DNA from: JAFRPC01 sp964455425
Lineage (GTDB): Bacteria; Bacillota; Clostridia; Oscillospirales; Oscillospiraceae
Assembly (NCBI GenBank): GCA_964455425.1
Contig: CAYVWG010000001.1
Location: 6,293 to 70,292, forward strand
Direction of reading: 5' to 3'
Length of the DNA stretch: 64,000 nucleotides
Within the stretch, counting starts at the first letter, position 1. Every line of letters begins with the position of its first letter. The notes beneath the pieces were generated by a model. The model did no database searches. It worked only from the letters and a program-made list of their open reading frames with translations, and had not been told where the DNA came from. Position numbers and translations under genes: made by a program. Positions 18,089 to 26,264 of this stretch are shown piece after piece.

Positions 18089-18412
18089 GCAGCATCTACG
18101 CAGCCGGGAAGACGCGCCTCATGTGTTCCATCGTCCCTGCTGCGTTGTAGGTACGGTAGCGCGGCCTTACCCTGGCAAGCGGCACAGCGGATCAGCCCGG
18201 AGAACCTACAGGTCTTTCCAGCTTAGCCGGCCCGCCCTTGCTTTCCCAACGCCCTTGTTCTCGGTTTTATTGCCCATTTTGGTGATGGCTGGCCGAGCGC
18301 CCCAATATCCGCCGCTTCACCTTTGGATTTTCCCGCCATATTTTGGCCCTCATGATTTGGTGCCTGCATAGCCTATGCATGGGCATCCGGCCGAGCTTAC
18401 TCCTTAATTTAC
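18089..18412. other. Unexplained intergenic segment of 324 bp
   Basis: Bounded by two strong terminators. No reading frame with a ribosome site or family resemblance was found. The left third can fold (CTACGCAGC with GCTGCG, GTAGGT with ACCTAC). On the minus strand the bidirectional terminator at 18041 could end a transcript from here, but no promoter was recognised. It may hold an unrecognised RNA or a decayed gene. Confidence 0.4.
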
Positions 18413-18474
18413 AAAAAAGATCATCCATAAGGGACTGCCGCAGAATTTCTTTCCGCAGCAGTCCCTTATGGATG
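18413..18474 (-). terminator. Intrinsic terminator of the radical SAM/PqqD unit
   Basis: A perfect 17-bp stem (CATCCATAAGGGACTGC with its complement) with a 19-nt loop. On the minus strand it is followed by ATGATCTTTTTTG. It begins 4 bp after the stop codon at 18479. Confidence 0.9.
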
Positions 18475-18478
18475 GTCT

Positions 18479-18739
18479 TCAAATTATGGCCAGGCCACGC
18501 AGCTTGCCCATAAATTGGGCAACATCCGCGCGGATCACCTCCATGGGCGCGTCATACTCGGCGTAAAGGCGCTGCACAATGTCCTCCTCATCCACCGCTT
18601 CCGGTAAAAGCGCCCAAATCTCCGCGCCCAGGACATTTAGGGCGATGATACCGTTGGTGTCCAGCGCCGTTTTTCCTACCGGAAGCAGGAGCGTTTCTCC
18701 GGCAATCTCTCGGAGCGCAAACTCCTTCTTTTGTTTCAC
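18479..18739 (-). CDS. PqqD-like peptide-binding protein
   Basis: 86 residues, GTG start at 18739 overlapping the radical SAM stop (GTGA) with GGAGGGG 8 nt upstream; a longer frame to 18811 is not needed. The PqqD/RRE fold pattern is present: FALREIAGETLLLPVG strand region, LNVLGAEIWALL helix with the family's xxWxLL feature, and a C-terminal winged-helix-like part DEEDIVQRLYAEYD. PqqD-like proteins bind leader peptides and present them to radical SAM enzymes. Coupling to the neighbour supports that role; the peptide is not identified. Confidence 0.85.
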   Translation of the reverse strand: MKQKKEFALREIAGETLLLPVGKTALDTNGIIALNVLGAEIWALLPEAVDEEDIVQRLYAEYDAPMEVIRADVAQFMGKLRGLAII

Positions 18740-19869
18740 GGTTCTTCCCCTCCATAAACGCTCTGCCATAATTCTTGTGTTTTTTGCCAATAGCTGCGAT
18801 TTAACGCGCAAAGATACGTCGGCTTACGGTCAAAATGCCCCGTTTCGCCATAGCACATGGCGGCGCAGGCATGGCATAGAAAATACAAATCGCAATTGCT
18901 GCATTCCTGGGGCAAACAAATGGCGGCGGTGGCTTTTCGTGTGGCCTGCCACGCAGCGGCAAAGCCCATGGTCAGCACGTCAAAGGCCGGCTCCGCCATC
19001 TGGCCGCAGGGCATCATTTTGCCATCCCATGTCAGCCAGAAGGAGGTGCTTCCGGCCCGGCACATTACCCCCCTGCCGGGATTTCCTTCGCAGCCGTCGC
19101 TGCCTTCGGCTGAGGCAATCCCCCGGTGCATTTGAGACGCTAAACGGCAAAATTGCTCCCGTGTCATGGAAAGCAGATTGTACCTTGCCTGGAATTCTCC
19201 CGCCTGCTCCGGACGCATACGGCGGTTATCCCCCACCATAGTTTTATCCCGGCGAATGGGCGGAAACATATAGGGCGAAGCCTGGGTATGCACGCCCATT
19301 GCCTGGGCCTGAGCATACACGGCTTCCATATCGTCCATATTATCCGGCGTTAGAGACAGGTTGATCTTTACATTCAACCCCGCTTTACGCAGCTGCTGAA
19401 TATTGTTCACAATACGGTCATAGGCGGCGACGCCGCACATCCGCTGATAGGTATCATTGCTCGTTCCATAGAGAGAAATATTGACGCGGGTTGGCACTTC
19501 CTCGCAAAGCAACGCCAGGATCTTATCCTGCAGCAGATAGCCGTTGGAGTTGATCGAGATCATAAATCCCATCTTTTTCAGCTGCCGGTAAATCTCGGGA
19601 AAATCCGGGCGCAGGGTTGGCTCACCGCCGGTCAAAAGCAGAAATACCGTGCCGGCTTCCTTAGCTTTCCGACCAATATCCAACCACTGGGCGGCAGAAA
19701 GCTCCTTTCCCCGGCGCTGCTGCTCAGCTTTTGTAAGGTGGACATAGCACATGGCACAGTTAAAATTGCATCTTGCCGTAAGCTCAAAGGTGCCAGAAAC
19801 CGGCAACCCCAACCGACGGCCCCGACTATGTAAATGCCTTGACAGCATAGGTTCAACAGCGTGTTCCAC
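18736..19869 (-). CDS. Radical SAM/SPASM domain enzyme, probable peptide modification
   Basis: About 377 residues. The 4Fe-4S/SAM motif is CNFNCAMC near residue 38 (CxxxCxxC), followed by LLLTGGEPTLRPDF and NISLYGTSNDTYQRMCG. The C-terminal SPASM region has CRAGSTSFWLTWDG...MPCGQM and then CSNCDLYFLCHACAAMC, giving Cys ligands for auxiliary clusters. GTG 19869 is chosen as the start because AGAGAGG is 8 nt upstream and it overlaps the previous stop (TAGTG); the ATG at 19905 lacks a site. It sits between an HPr-kinase-like and a PqqD-like gene, as in ribosomal peptide (RiPP) maturation loci. Confidence 0.9.
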   Translation of the reverse strand: MEHAVEPMLSRHLHSRGRRLGLPVSGTFELTARCNFNCAMCYVHLTKAEQQRRGKELSAAQWLDIGRKAKEAGTVFLLLTGGEPTLRPDFPEIYRQLKKMGFMISINSNGYLLQDKILALLCEEVPTRVNISLYGTSNDTYQRMCGVAAYDRIVNNIQQLRKAGLNVKINLSLTPDNMDDMEAVYAQAQAMGVHTQASPYMFPPIRRDKTMVGDNRRMRPEQAGEFQARYNLLSMTREQFCRLASQMHRGIASAEGSDGCEGNPGRGVMCRAGSTSFWLTWDGKMMPCGQMAEPAFDVLTMGFAAAWQATRKATAAICLPQECSNCDLYFLCHACAAMCYGETGHFDRKPTYLCALNRSYWQKTQELWQSVYGGEEP

Positions 19870-20738
19870 TAGGCGTTCCTCTCTTCTAAGGCGGCTTGTA
19901 AACATTCAACGGCAGACACATCCGGCAGGCAGGCCAAATGGTATACCGGCAGATGGAGGATCAGTCGCTCCACCACATTTAGGGCACGGTGGATATCCTG
20001 ATCATTCCATTTTTGCATGCTGATTTGGCCCAGCAGCGCCGGAACGGCGGCGGATGGCCGCATCCGCTGGGCTACATTTTCCTTACCTTGGCTAAGCACC
20101 ACGATGGCCCGGATGGGCAAGGCAAAATTCTTACAAATGCCAGAGGTACCCGCATAGGGCAGGCCGCAGGCCAACTCCTGGCCGTTTTTGCTGCAAAGCA
20201 GAACTCTATCTCCGTTTACGATCTCTGCGCCACGATAGCGTCTCCACAATTCTGCTTGTGTGGATTTGCCCGTGCCGCTGGGCGCGGAGAATAAAATGGC
20301 CTGTCCTTCCACTTGAATGACCGACGCATGCAAGATGGCACGGTGGTGGGCCAGCAGCAGACTTTCCATCATGATACTGGAAAGCACATTTTCCATATGA
20401 AATGTGCTGTTGGGCAACAAAACCTGCAAGCTACACTGATCCGGCGTATTGCGGTCGATATGCAAAATCCCATAGGCCCAGGTTTTCAGCTCGCCAAAGC
20501 TGCTGCACTCCACCCACAGCCGGCTGCCCCTACTATGCACCCGGTAAAAGGTATCCTCGTAGAGCACATCTTCCGGAAGATCCACAACCGGGTCGTGATA
20601 GATCCGCACCGTGATTTCCGCTCTCCCATGGGGCACAACAAAGGCAGGCAAAAAGGAATTCTCCCACATGGGCGGCACCATGCCGGTAAAGGCAATCGTC
20701 AGTCCGCCCAGGCAGATCAGCAATGGGTCATTCCTCAT
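19869..20738 (-). CDS. HPr-kinase-like P-loop ATPase
   Basis: About 289 residues. The C-terminal half has Walker A SAPSGTGKST near residue 164, then WRRYRGAEIVNGDRVLL, a typical HPrK-like strand with the Asp of the second nucleotide site, and LPIRAIVVLSQG. The N-terminal half is an uncharacterised beta-rich region. HPrK-like kinases occur in some lasso-peptide and radical SAM peptide loci. Start uncertain: ATG 20738 overlaps the upstream gene by 11 bp without a clear site; TTG 20723 has GAGGAA at 7 nt. It is not the carbon-regulatory HprK, whose length and N-terminal domain differ. Confidence 0.8.
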   Translation of the reverse strand: MRNDPLLICLGGLTIAFTGMVPPMWENSFLPAFVVPHGRAEITVRIYHDPVVDLPEDVLYEDTFYRVHSRGSRLWVECSSFGELKTWAYGILHIDRNTPDQCSLQVLLPNSTFHMENVLSSIMMESLLLAHHRAILHASVIQVEGQAILFSAPSGTGKSTQAELWRRYRGAEIVNGDRVLLCSKNGQELACGLPYAGTSGICKNFALPIRAIVVLSQGKENVAQRMRPSAAVPALLGQISMQKWNDQDIHRALNVVERLILHLPVYHLACLPDVSAVECLQAALEERNA

Positions 20739-21465
20739 ACGCCATATACATAACCACGGTATCTGCGGCGGAGGCATGGCTTTGGATGCTCTGTCCTATG
20801 GCCTCATTGGCCAGGCCGCTGAATCTTGCCCGGTAGGTAATGCCGCCCATATAGACGCCGTTTTGGTAAGTCTTGTAATACACAAAAATTTCGCTGGCAA
20901 AGTCCCTGCCGGAAATATTGACAATATTGATCACGCCGTCTCCAAGATGGATCTCAAAGGCGGAGGCATAGTCCATGATGACATCAAAGGCCTTGGCAAG
21001 CTCGGTAACCTGGGGATCGCTCATTTCGTCATAGCCCCGGCGATCCTTTTCCAGCACCAGCACATAGGCGTTGGACGGTAGCGCCGTGAAGACAAAGGTA
21101 CAGGTCTTTTCGCCGTCCTGGGCGGTCACCTCCCCGTACTCCACCAGCTCTGTGCCAATATTTTGCACGATCAGCGCCAATACGCTGTCCACCGCTTCGT
21201 CAGAGCCATCCTCCAGGAAGGGGCCGCTATAGCTGCCGGCAGATACAATATTCAACTCGCCGATCGCCGTAGGTATCCAATTCTCCTGGGGCGTAAACCC
21301 GGCAATGTCCCCCAGGTTCAGTTCCATGGTATCCGGGGGCTGGGTATCGGCAGCCGGCAAAGACTGGCTGTCTGTGCCGCCCTTCAACAGCAACACACAT
21401 ACTGCCAGCCCAGCAAGCAAAAGGACGCCAATCACCGATATCGTTAGCCATGTGCTTTTCTTCAT
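20728..21465 (-). CDS. Membrane-anchored ectodomain protein, unknown
   Basis: 245 residues; ATG 21465 follows GGAAGGAAA. It has a short basic start, one transmembrane helix (WLTISVIGVLLLAGLAVCVLLL), then an extracytoplasmic acidic domain without Cys after the helix. I do not recognise the domain. Internal features: LVEYGEVTAQDGEKTCTFVFTALP and a tail FSGLANEAIGQ...HASAADTVVMYMAYEE. Its stop region overlaps the HPrK-like start, so it heads the radical SAM unit. It could be an anchor, an immunity or sensor protein, or the modified target; no evidence decides. Confidence 0.75.
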   Translation of the reverse strand: MKKSTWLTISVIGVLLLAGLAVCVLLLKGGTDSQSLPAADTQPPDTMELNLGDIAGFTPQENWIPTAIGELNIVSAGSYSGPFLEDGSDEAVDSVLALIVQNIGTELVEYGEVTAQDGEKTCTFVFTALPSNAYVLVLEKDRRGYDEMSDPQVTELAKAFDVIMDYASAFEIHLGDGVINIVNISGRDFASEIFVYYKTYQNGVYMGGITYRARFSGLANEAIGQSIQSHASAADTVVMYMAYEE

Positions 21466-21723
21466 GGGCAAATTTCCTTCCCATTCGTCAATTTGCTTGA
21501 TTAGCGTATGAAATCCGCCATTTTCCAACCCGTGTTTGGCTGCACAGCAAAACAAGAAAAAAATCCAGGCGTTCGACCCACCCCATGGGCAAGTATCGGG
21601 GCTTCTGTGAAGATTGGGTGATCTGCCACTTCCAGGTAGACGGGGAAAACATCAAAACTCGTTCCCTAGACGGGACAGATCCAATTGCTTCCCCATCGGC
21701 CCCAACAAAGGATATCCGTTTTC

Positions 21724-24219
21724 TCATGGAAGCTCTTCTTCCACCGGCGGGGAAGCCGGTGGGGAAGCCAACGGCGCGCCGCCCTGCATGGCCTGCCACT
21801 GCTCTTTGGTAATCAGCAGCTGCCGGGGCTTTGAGCCTTCAAACGGCCCCACGATCCCCTTTTCCTCCATTTCATCCACAATCCGCGCCGCCCGGGCATA
21901 GCCCAGCTTTAGCCGCCGCTGCAGCATAGATACGGACGCCTGGCCGGTTTCCAAGATCACCTCCACCGCCGCCGGCAGAAGCTCGTCGCCTTCGTGGCTT
22001 TCCCCACCAGTGGCAGCAGCGCTTTGTCCACCGCCCTTGCCGGTTTGGGCCGCTTTCAGGTCGATTTGGGCCTGCACTTCCTCGGAGTAGTTTGCCTCGC
22101 TGTGGCTCTTGGTAAACTCCACAACGGCTTGTACTTCCTCATCGGTGATAAAGCAGCCCTGCACCCGTTTGGGTCGGCCCTTTCCCAAGGGCGCAAAGAG
22201 CATATCGCCCCGGCCAACCAGCTTTTCCGCGCCCATGGTGTCCAAAATGATCCGAGACTCCATGGCGGAGGATACCGCAAACGCAATGCGGGAAGGAATG
22301 TTGGCCTTCATCAAGCCGGTGATGACGTCCGCCGAAGGCCGCTGTGTGGCAATGACCAGATGGATGCCGGCGGCACGGCCCATCTGGGCAATGCGGCAGA
22401 TGGATTCTTCCACCTCTTTGGCCGCTACAAGCATCAGGTCGGCCAGCTCGTCGATCACCACAACAATCTGCTCCAGCTCCGGCCCTTCCTCGATGCTGCG
22501 CATCTGCCGGTTATAGGATTCCAAATCTCGAACGCCAGCCTCCGACATCAGCCGGTAGCGGCGCATCATCTCTGTTACCGTCCACTGGAGCGACCCGGCG
22601 GCCTTTTTCGCGTCGGTGACCACAGGGATCAGCAGATGGGGGATGCCGTTATACACACCAAACTCCACCATCTTGGGGTCGATCATGATCAGCCGTATCT
22701 CTGCCGGCGTAGCTTTATACAGAAGGGAGATGATCAAGCTGTTCATGCACACCGATTTACCAGAGCCGGTGGTACCGGCAATCAGCAAATGGGGCAGACA
22801 GGAAATATCGCCTATAATGCAGTTGCCGCTGATGTCCTTCCCTACGGCAAAGGAGGTTTTGGATTTTGCCCGGGCAAAGTCTGACGAGCCGATCACATCC
22901 CGGGCTTGCACCACGCTGACCAGTTTATTGGGCACCTCGATGCCCACAACAGAGATCTTGTCCGGTATGGCGGAAATCCGCACGCTGGGCGCGCCCAAAG
23001 ACAGGGCAATATCATCTGCCAAACCGGTAAGCCGGTTGAGCCGCACCCCCTGGGCCAGCTCCAACTCATACATGGTCACCGATGGTCCCCGAATCACGTT
23101 GATGATCTGGGCATCCACATTGAAGCAGGAAAGGGTATCCTGCAGGCGCTTGGCGTTATCCCGCATTTCCGCGGTGCCGTCCACCGCGCCGGGCTTGGCC
23201 TCCCGCAGAAGCTCGATGGGCGGATAGGTATATGTCTCCTTAGGCTGCTCCTGCGCCTGCACGATCTCCGCGGCCACTTCCGCTGCCGCCTGTTTGGCCT
23301 GCTCATGGCTGATTTTTTCCCCTGCCTCTTCCTGGCTGGGCAGGGGCAGCGGCTCCTGGACATCCAAAGGCAAAGGCAGATCCTCCGTCTGGGCAGGCTT
23401 TTCCTCCTCGCCGAGGGCCGCTCTTCGGCCTTCTTCGACATATTCATCCGGCGATTTCAGCTTTTTCTTCGGTTTGCTCGCTTTTGCCGGGCGAACCTTC
23501 GGGGTCAGCGGATCGTCCACCGGCAGATCGTAGTCAATAGAAACCTTGTTCAGCCGCCGCTCCGCCCGTCGTTGGGCCACATGCTCCACGATCACCTCTG
23601 CCGGCTCCCGCCGCTGCCGCTGGGGAAGGTTTTCCTTGGCCTGCCGCTCCCGGTGCTTGTTGATGGCCCGCAAAAGCCCGGTAATGGTCAAATTTAAGGA
23701 AGCAAGCAAAGTGACGATCAAAAGAAGAATACACACCGCCCAGGCCACGGCTTTACCGCCGATACTGCTAAAGGCTAAGGCGATCAGGCCGCCGATGATG
23801 CCGCCGGAGTCACCAGCCACACCCTCTGTATAGAGGGTAGGAAACAAGTGGCTGTTCCACGCGGCGTCAGATGCGTTTATGGCCAAATGGCCAATGGCAG
23901 AAACCACAAAGGCAAAGGCCAGAGAGCATACCACCCGCCACGCCACCTTTTGACCGCCATGAAAGACCAGCGCAACAAAGCACAGCAAAAGCCCCACCGG
24001 CAGGACATATAGCCCCACATCTCCCACAAGACCCATAAATAGCCGTGCCAGGGCGCTGCGCTTATCAAACACACTAAGAGCGACCAAAATGGCCAGCAGC
24101 AGGCAGATTACTCCCCAAATCTCCCGATAAAATTTGCGGTAAAGGCCAAGCTGCTCCCCCTTGGAGGGAGGTCTTTTGCTTGCCGTCTTTTTTGGTTTAT
24201 TGCTATTCTTTCCAGCCAT
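21724..24219 (-). CDS. FtsK/SpoIIIE-family DNA translocase
   Basis: Pumps chromosome through the division or sporulation septum. About 831 residues: four hydrophobic N-terminal segments (about 35-180), a charged linker, the FtsK alpha/beta motor with Walker A AGTTGSGKSVCMNSL and Walker B VVVIDELADLML, and a C-terminal gamma winged helix ending MEEKGIVGPFEGSKPRQLL. The ATG at 24219 has AGGAGA at somewhat long spacing; a TTG at 24264 overlapping uppP's stop is the alternative. Being in a spore former it may serve as SpoIIIE. Confidence 0.95.
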   Translation of the reverse strand: MAGKNSNKPKKTASKRPPSKGEQLGLYRKFYREIWGVICLLLAILVALSVFDKRSALARLFMGLVGDVGLYVLPVGLLLCFVALVFHGGQKVAWRVVCSLAFAFVVSAIGHLAINASDAAWNSHLFPTLYTEGVAGDSGGIIGGLIALAFSSIGGKAVAWAVCILLLIVTLLASLNLTITGLLRAINKHRERQAKENLPQRQRREPAEVIVEHVAQRRAERRLNKVSIDYDLPVDDPLTPKVRPAKASKPKKKLKSPDEYVEEGRRAALGEEEKPAQTEDLPLPLDVQEPLPLPSQEEAGEKISHEQAKQAAAEVAAEIVQAQEQPKETYTYPPIELLREAKPGAVDGTAEMRDNAKRLQDTLSCFNVDAQIINVIRGPSVTMYELELAQGVRLNRLTGLADDIALSLGAPSVRISAIPDKISVVGIEVPNKLVSVVQARDVIGSSDFARAKSKTSFAVGKDISGNCIIGDISCLPHLLIAGTTGSGKSVCMNSLIISLLYKATPAEIRLIMIDPKMVEFGVYNGIPHLLIPVVTDAKKAAGSLQWTVTEMMRRYRLMSEAGVRDLESYNRQMRSIEEGPELEQIVVVIDELADLMLVAAKEVEESICRIAQMGRAAGIHLVIATQRPSADVITGLMKANIPSRIAFAVSSAMESRIILDTMGAEKLVGRGDMLFAPLGKGRPKRVQGCFITDEEVQAVVEFTKSHSEANYSEEVQAQIDLKAAQTGKGGGQSAAATGGESHEGDELLPAAVEVILETGQASVSMLQRRLKLGYARAARIVDEMEEKGIVGPFEGSKPRQLLITKEQWQAMQGGAPLASPPASPPVEEELP

Positions 24220-24256
24220 TCGCTTATGTATCTCCTGTCCTATTTGGAATATTGTC

Positions 24257-25099
24257 TTAGCCAATCAGGGAGATAAACAGTGCCACCAGACCTACGCCCC
24301 AGCAATAAAACGCAAATCCGCCAAAACGATTCTTCTTGGCAATGTACTCCAGAAAATGAATGGCAAAATATCCGCACACACCGGCTACCACCATGCCCAA
24401 AAGGCAAATGCCCACATTCAGGCCTCCAAGACCTACCTGCACCACATCGATTAGCTCCAGCAGCGCGGCGGCAAGGATCGTGGGAATTGACATCAGAAAT
24501 GAAAACTGCACGGCGAAGCTTCGGTCAAGCCCCCGGAAAACACCGGCACAGATGGTCGTCCCAGAGCGGGACAGCCCCGGCACCACCGCCAGTGCCTGCC
24601 CCGCGCCTACTACGATCGCGTCCAAAACGGTCATGTCCTTGCCGTCTTTTTTCCCCTTCTTAACCCGGTCGCTGAGAAACAGAAGCAGGCCGGTAAATAG
24701 CAGCATAGCGCCAATAAAAATCATACCAAAGGATTTGGACGCAATGCTCTCTATGTATCCCTTAAAGGGGACGATCACCACCAGCGGCAGCAGGGAAAGC
24801 ACCAGCATCAGCATCAGCCGGCGGGCAGGGATATCCGCCCTTTGGCCTGCCGGCGTTTTTTTCAAGTGCAGCATCCGCAGCAGTTCATTAAGAATAGAGC
24901 CAATGACCTTGCGATAAACGATAACCACCGCCACTAAGGTGCCAAAATGAAGCATCACATCAAAAAATGTAAAATTTCCCTCCACATCATTAAGGCCCAT
25001 AAGGGCCTCAACGAGCTTTAAGTGGCCTGAGCTGGATATGGGTAAAAATTCCGCCACACCTTGCACCAGGCCAAGGATAATTGCTTGCAGCCAGGACAT
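24257..25099 (-). CDS. uppP: Undecaprenyl-diphosphatase
   Basis: Recycles undecaprenyl diphosphate to the monophosphate carrier for peptidoglycan and polysaccharide. 280 residues, multiple membrane spans. Both catalytic signatures are present: GVAEFLPISSSGHL near residue 15 and VPGLSRSGTTI near residue 175. GGGAGGATACATT precedes ATG. Preceded by its own promoter and a foldable leader of about 150 nt, and followed directly by ftsK. Confidence 0.96.
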   Translation of the reverse strand: MSWLQAIILGLVQGVAEFLPISSSGHLKLVEALMGLNDVEGNFTFFDVMLHFGTLVAVVIVYRKVIGSILNELLRMLHLKKTPAGQRADIPARRLMLMLVLSLLPLVVIVPFKGYIESIASKSFGMIFIGAMLLFTGLLLFLSDRVKKGKKDGKDMTVLDAIVVGAGQALAVVPGLSRSGTTICAGVFRGLDRSFAVQFSFLMSIPTILAAALLELIDVVQVGLGGLNVGICLLGMVVAGVCGYFAIHFLEYIAKKNRFGGFAFYCWGVGLVALFISLIG

Positions 25100-25129
25100 A
25101 ATGTATCCTCCCTATGTTTGTTTGTACAG

Positions 25130-25213
25130 CGGGAAAACCACGAAATCCACATGGACAAACGTCGGGGCGGACATACTTCGCATCTTCCCGGCAGCCCAAG
25201 CGGGGCTTTCCCG
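25130..25213 (-). promoter_or_regulatory. Foldable 5' leader of uppP
   Basis: In the minus-strand transcript CGGGAAA near its 5' side pairs with TTTTCCCG near its 3' side, closing three internal hairpins: AGCCC/GGGCT, CGGG/CCCG and TCCA/TGGA. This three-way or four-way junction sits between the -10 and the uppP ribosome site. I do not recognise a known class. Confidence 0.4.
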
Positions 25214-25247
25214 TCAAAAAAATAGTTGGCATAATCAAAACATAGTA

Positions 25248-25253
25248 ATTATA
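25248..25253 (-). promoter_or_regulatory. Extended -10 promoter of uppP
   Basis: On the minus strand TGC-TATAAT with a weak -35 (TGGAAA) 17 bp upstream at the end of tepA. Confidence 0.6.
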
Positions 25254-25260
25254 GCACAGC

Positions 25261-25971
25261 TTATTGAAAATTTCCACTCTTTTCTTCCATCCGCCGTTTT
25301 CTGCGGGCGATCATTTGGTGTAAACAGGACAGCGCGTCCCCTAAGCCGCCCAGGCGGTCGATCAGGCCGCATTTCACGGCGTCCTTACCATACAGCACCG
25401 TCCCCACATCCGTGGCCATTTTCCCTGTGGCCATCATATAGCCCAGAAAGGTCTCTCTAGGCACATGGGAGTTTGCCGTGACAAAGTCAACAATCTGGTT
25501 TTGTATGCGGTTAAAATACTGGAACGTGGCCGGCGCCCCCACTACGATCCCTGTCATGCGCACAGGATGAATGGTCATGCTGGCCGTGGGGACGATCATA
25601 CATTTTTGAGCCGACACCGCTAAAGGCACGCCAATGGAATGTCCTCCGCCCAGCACCAAAGACACCGTGGGCTTATGCATGCTGGCCACAAGCTCCGCAA
25701 TGGCCAGTCCCGCCTCAATATCCCCGCCTACGGTATTGAGCAGCAGCAGCAACCCGTCGATGTCATCGCTTTCCTCCACCTCCGCCAGCAGGGGCAATAC
25801 ATGCTCATATTTGGTGGTTTTTGTCGTTTCCGGCGCGATTTGGTGGCCCTCGATCTGCCCAATAATGGTCAGGGTGTAAATATTCCCTTTCTTGCTTTTG
25901 GTTAAAGAGCTTCCCAACTCCTTAATCTGCTCCCGCTCTTGCTCCAGTTTTTCCGTCTCATTGCTTCCCAT
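25261..25971 (-). CDS. tepA: ClpP-family protease TepA (translocation-enhancing)
   Basis: 236 residues. The ClpP/crotonase-type fold is shown by LLLLLNTVGGDIEAGLAIAELV, the Ser nucleophile in LGGGHSIGVPLAVSA and the His region MTIHPVRMTG. Start ATG 25971 with GGGGAGGAG 7 nt upstream; the ATG 18 bp earlier overlaps that site. In Bacillus the homologue YmfB/TepA lies beside the SpoIIIE gene, and here it is two genes upstream of ftsK, which supports the call. The substrate may be signal peptides or spore proteins; that is knowledge of the family, not seen here. Confidence 0.88.
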   Translation of the reverse strand: MGSNETEKLEQEREQIKELGSSLTKSKKGNIYTLTIIGQIEGHQIAPETTKTTKYEHVLPLLAEVEESDDIDGLLLLLNTVGGDIEAGLAIAELVASMHKPTVSLVLGGGHSIGVPLAVSAQKCMIVPTASMTIHPVRMTGIVVGAPATFQYFNRIQNQIVDFVTANSHVPRETFLGYMMATGKMATDVGTVLYGKDAVKCGLIDRLGGLGDALSCLHQMIARRKRRMEEKSGNFQ

Positions 25972-26128
25972 AGTCTGTCTCCTCCCCATGGCGTTTTTGG
26001 ATCGCCCGGGATCCTCGCCCGGTTTTTCCTATGGTAGTATGTGCACACGGCCTGCAATCCATCCGAGAATATTTGCCGCCGGTAAACCGAATATTTTTGT
26101 GGACTTTGTCAAAATCGCAGATCTTTCA

Positions 26129-26157
26129 TTGCATCCAAATCAATTCTGTGCTATGAT
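26129..26157 (+). promoter_or_regulatory. Sigma-A promoter of the polysaccharide operon
   Basis: TTGCAT, 17 bp, TATGAT with an upstream TGC (extended -10). It leaves a leader of about 100 nt before the first glycosyltransferase. Confidence 0.75.
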
Positions 26158-26264
26158 ATACAGTAGTTGGCTTGCGGCAAAATGGCAGGATGAACAAGGC
26201 CTTTATAGCCTATGCTTTGTTTACCCAAGGCTTTCACAAACTTTTTATTTTTTAGGATCCGCTT

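Noticed and set aside
18267..18482. Small basic minus-strand frame past the PqqD-like gene, considered as a precursor peptide
   Set aside because: It lies beyond a strong terminator and the nearest AAGGAG is 13 nt from its internal ATG.
21488..21727. 79-codon frame starting as ATGA overlap with the ftsK stop, considered as a radical SAM precursor peptide
   Set aside because: The overlap is attractive, but codon use (AGA, AGG, CGA, TCA) is unlike neighbours, no good ribosome site exists, and the product has no precursor-like core. Not excluded, only unsupported.
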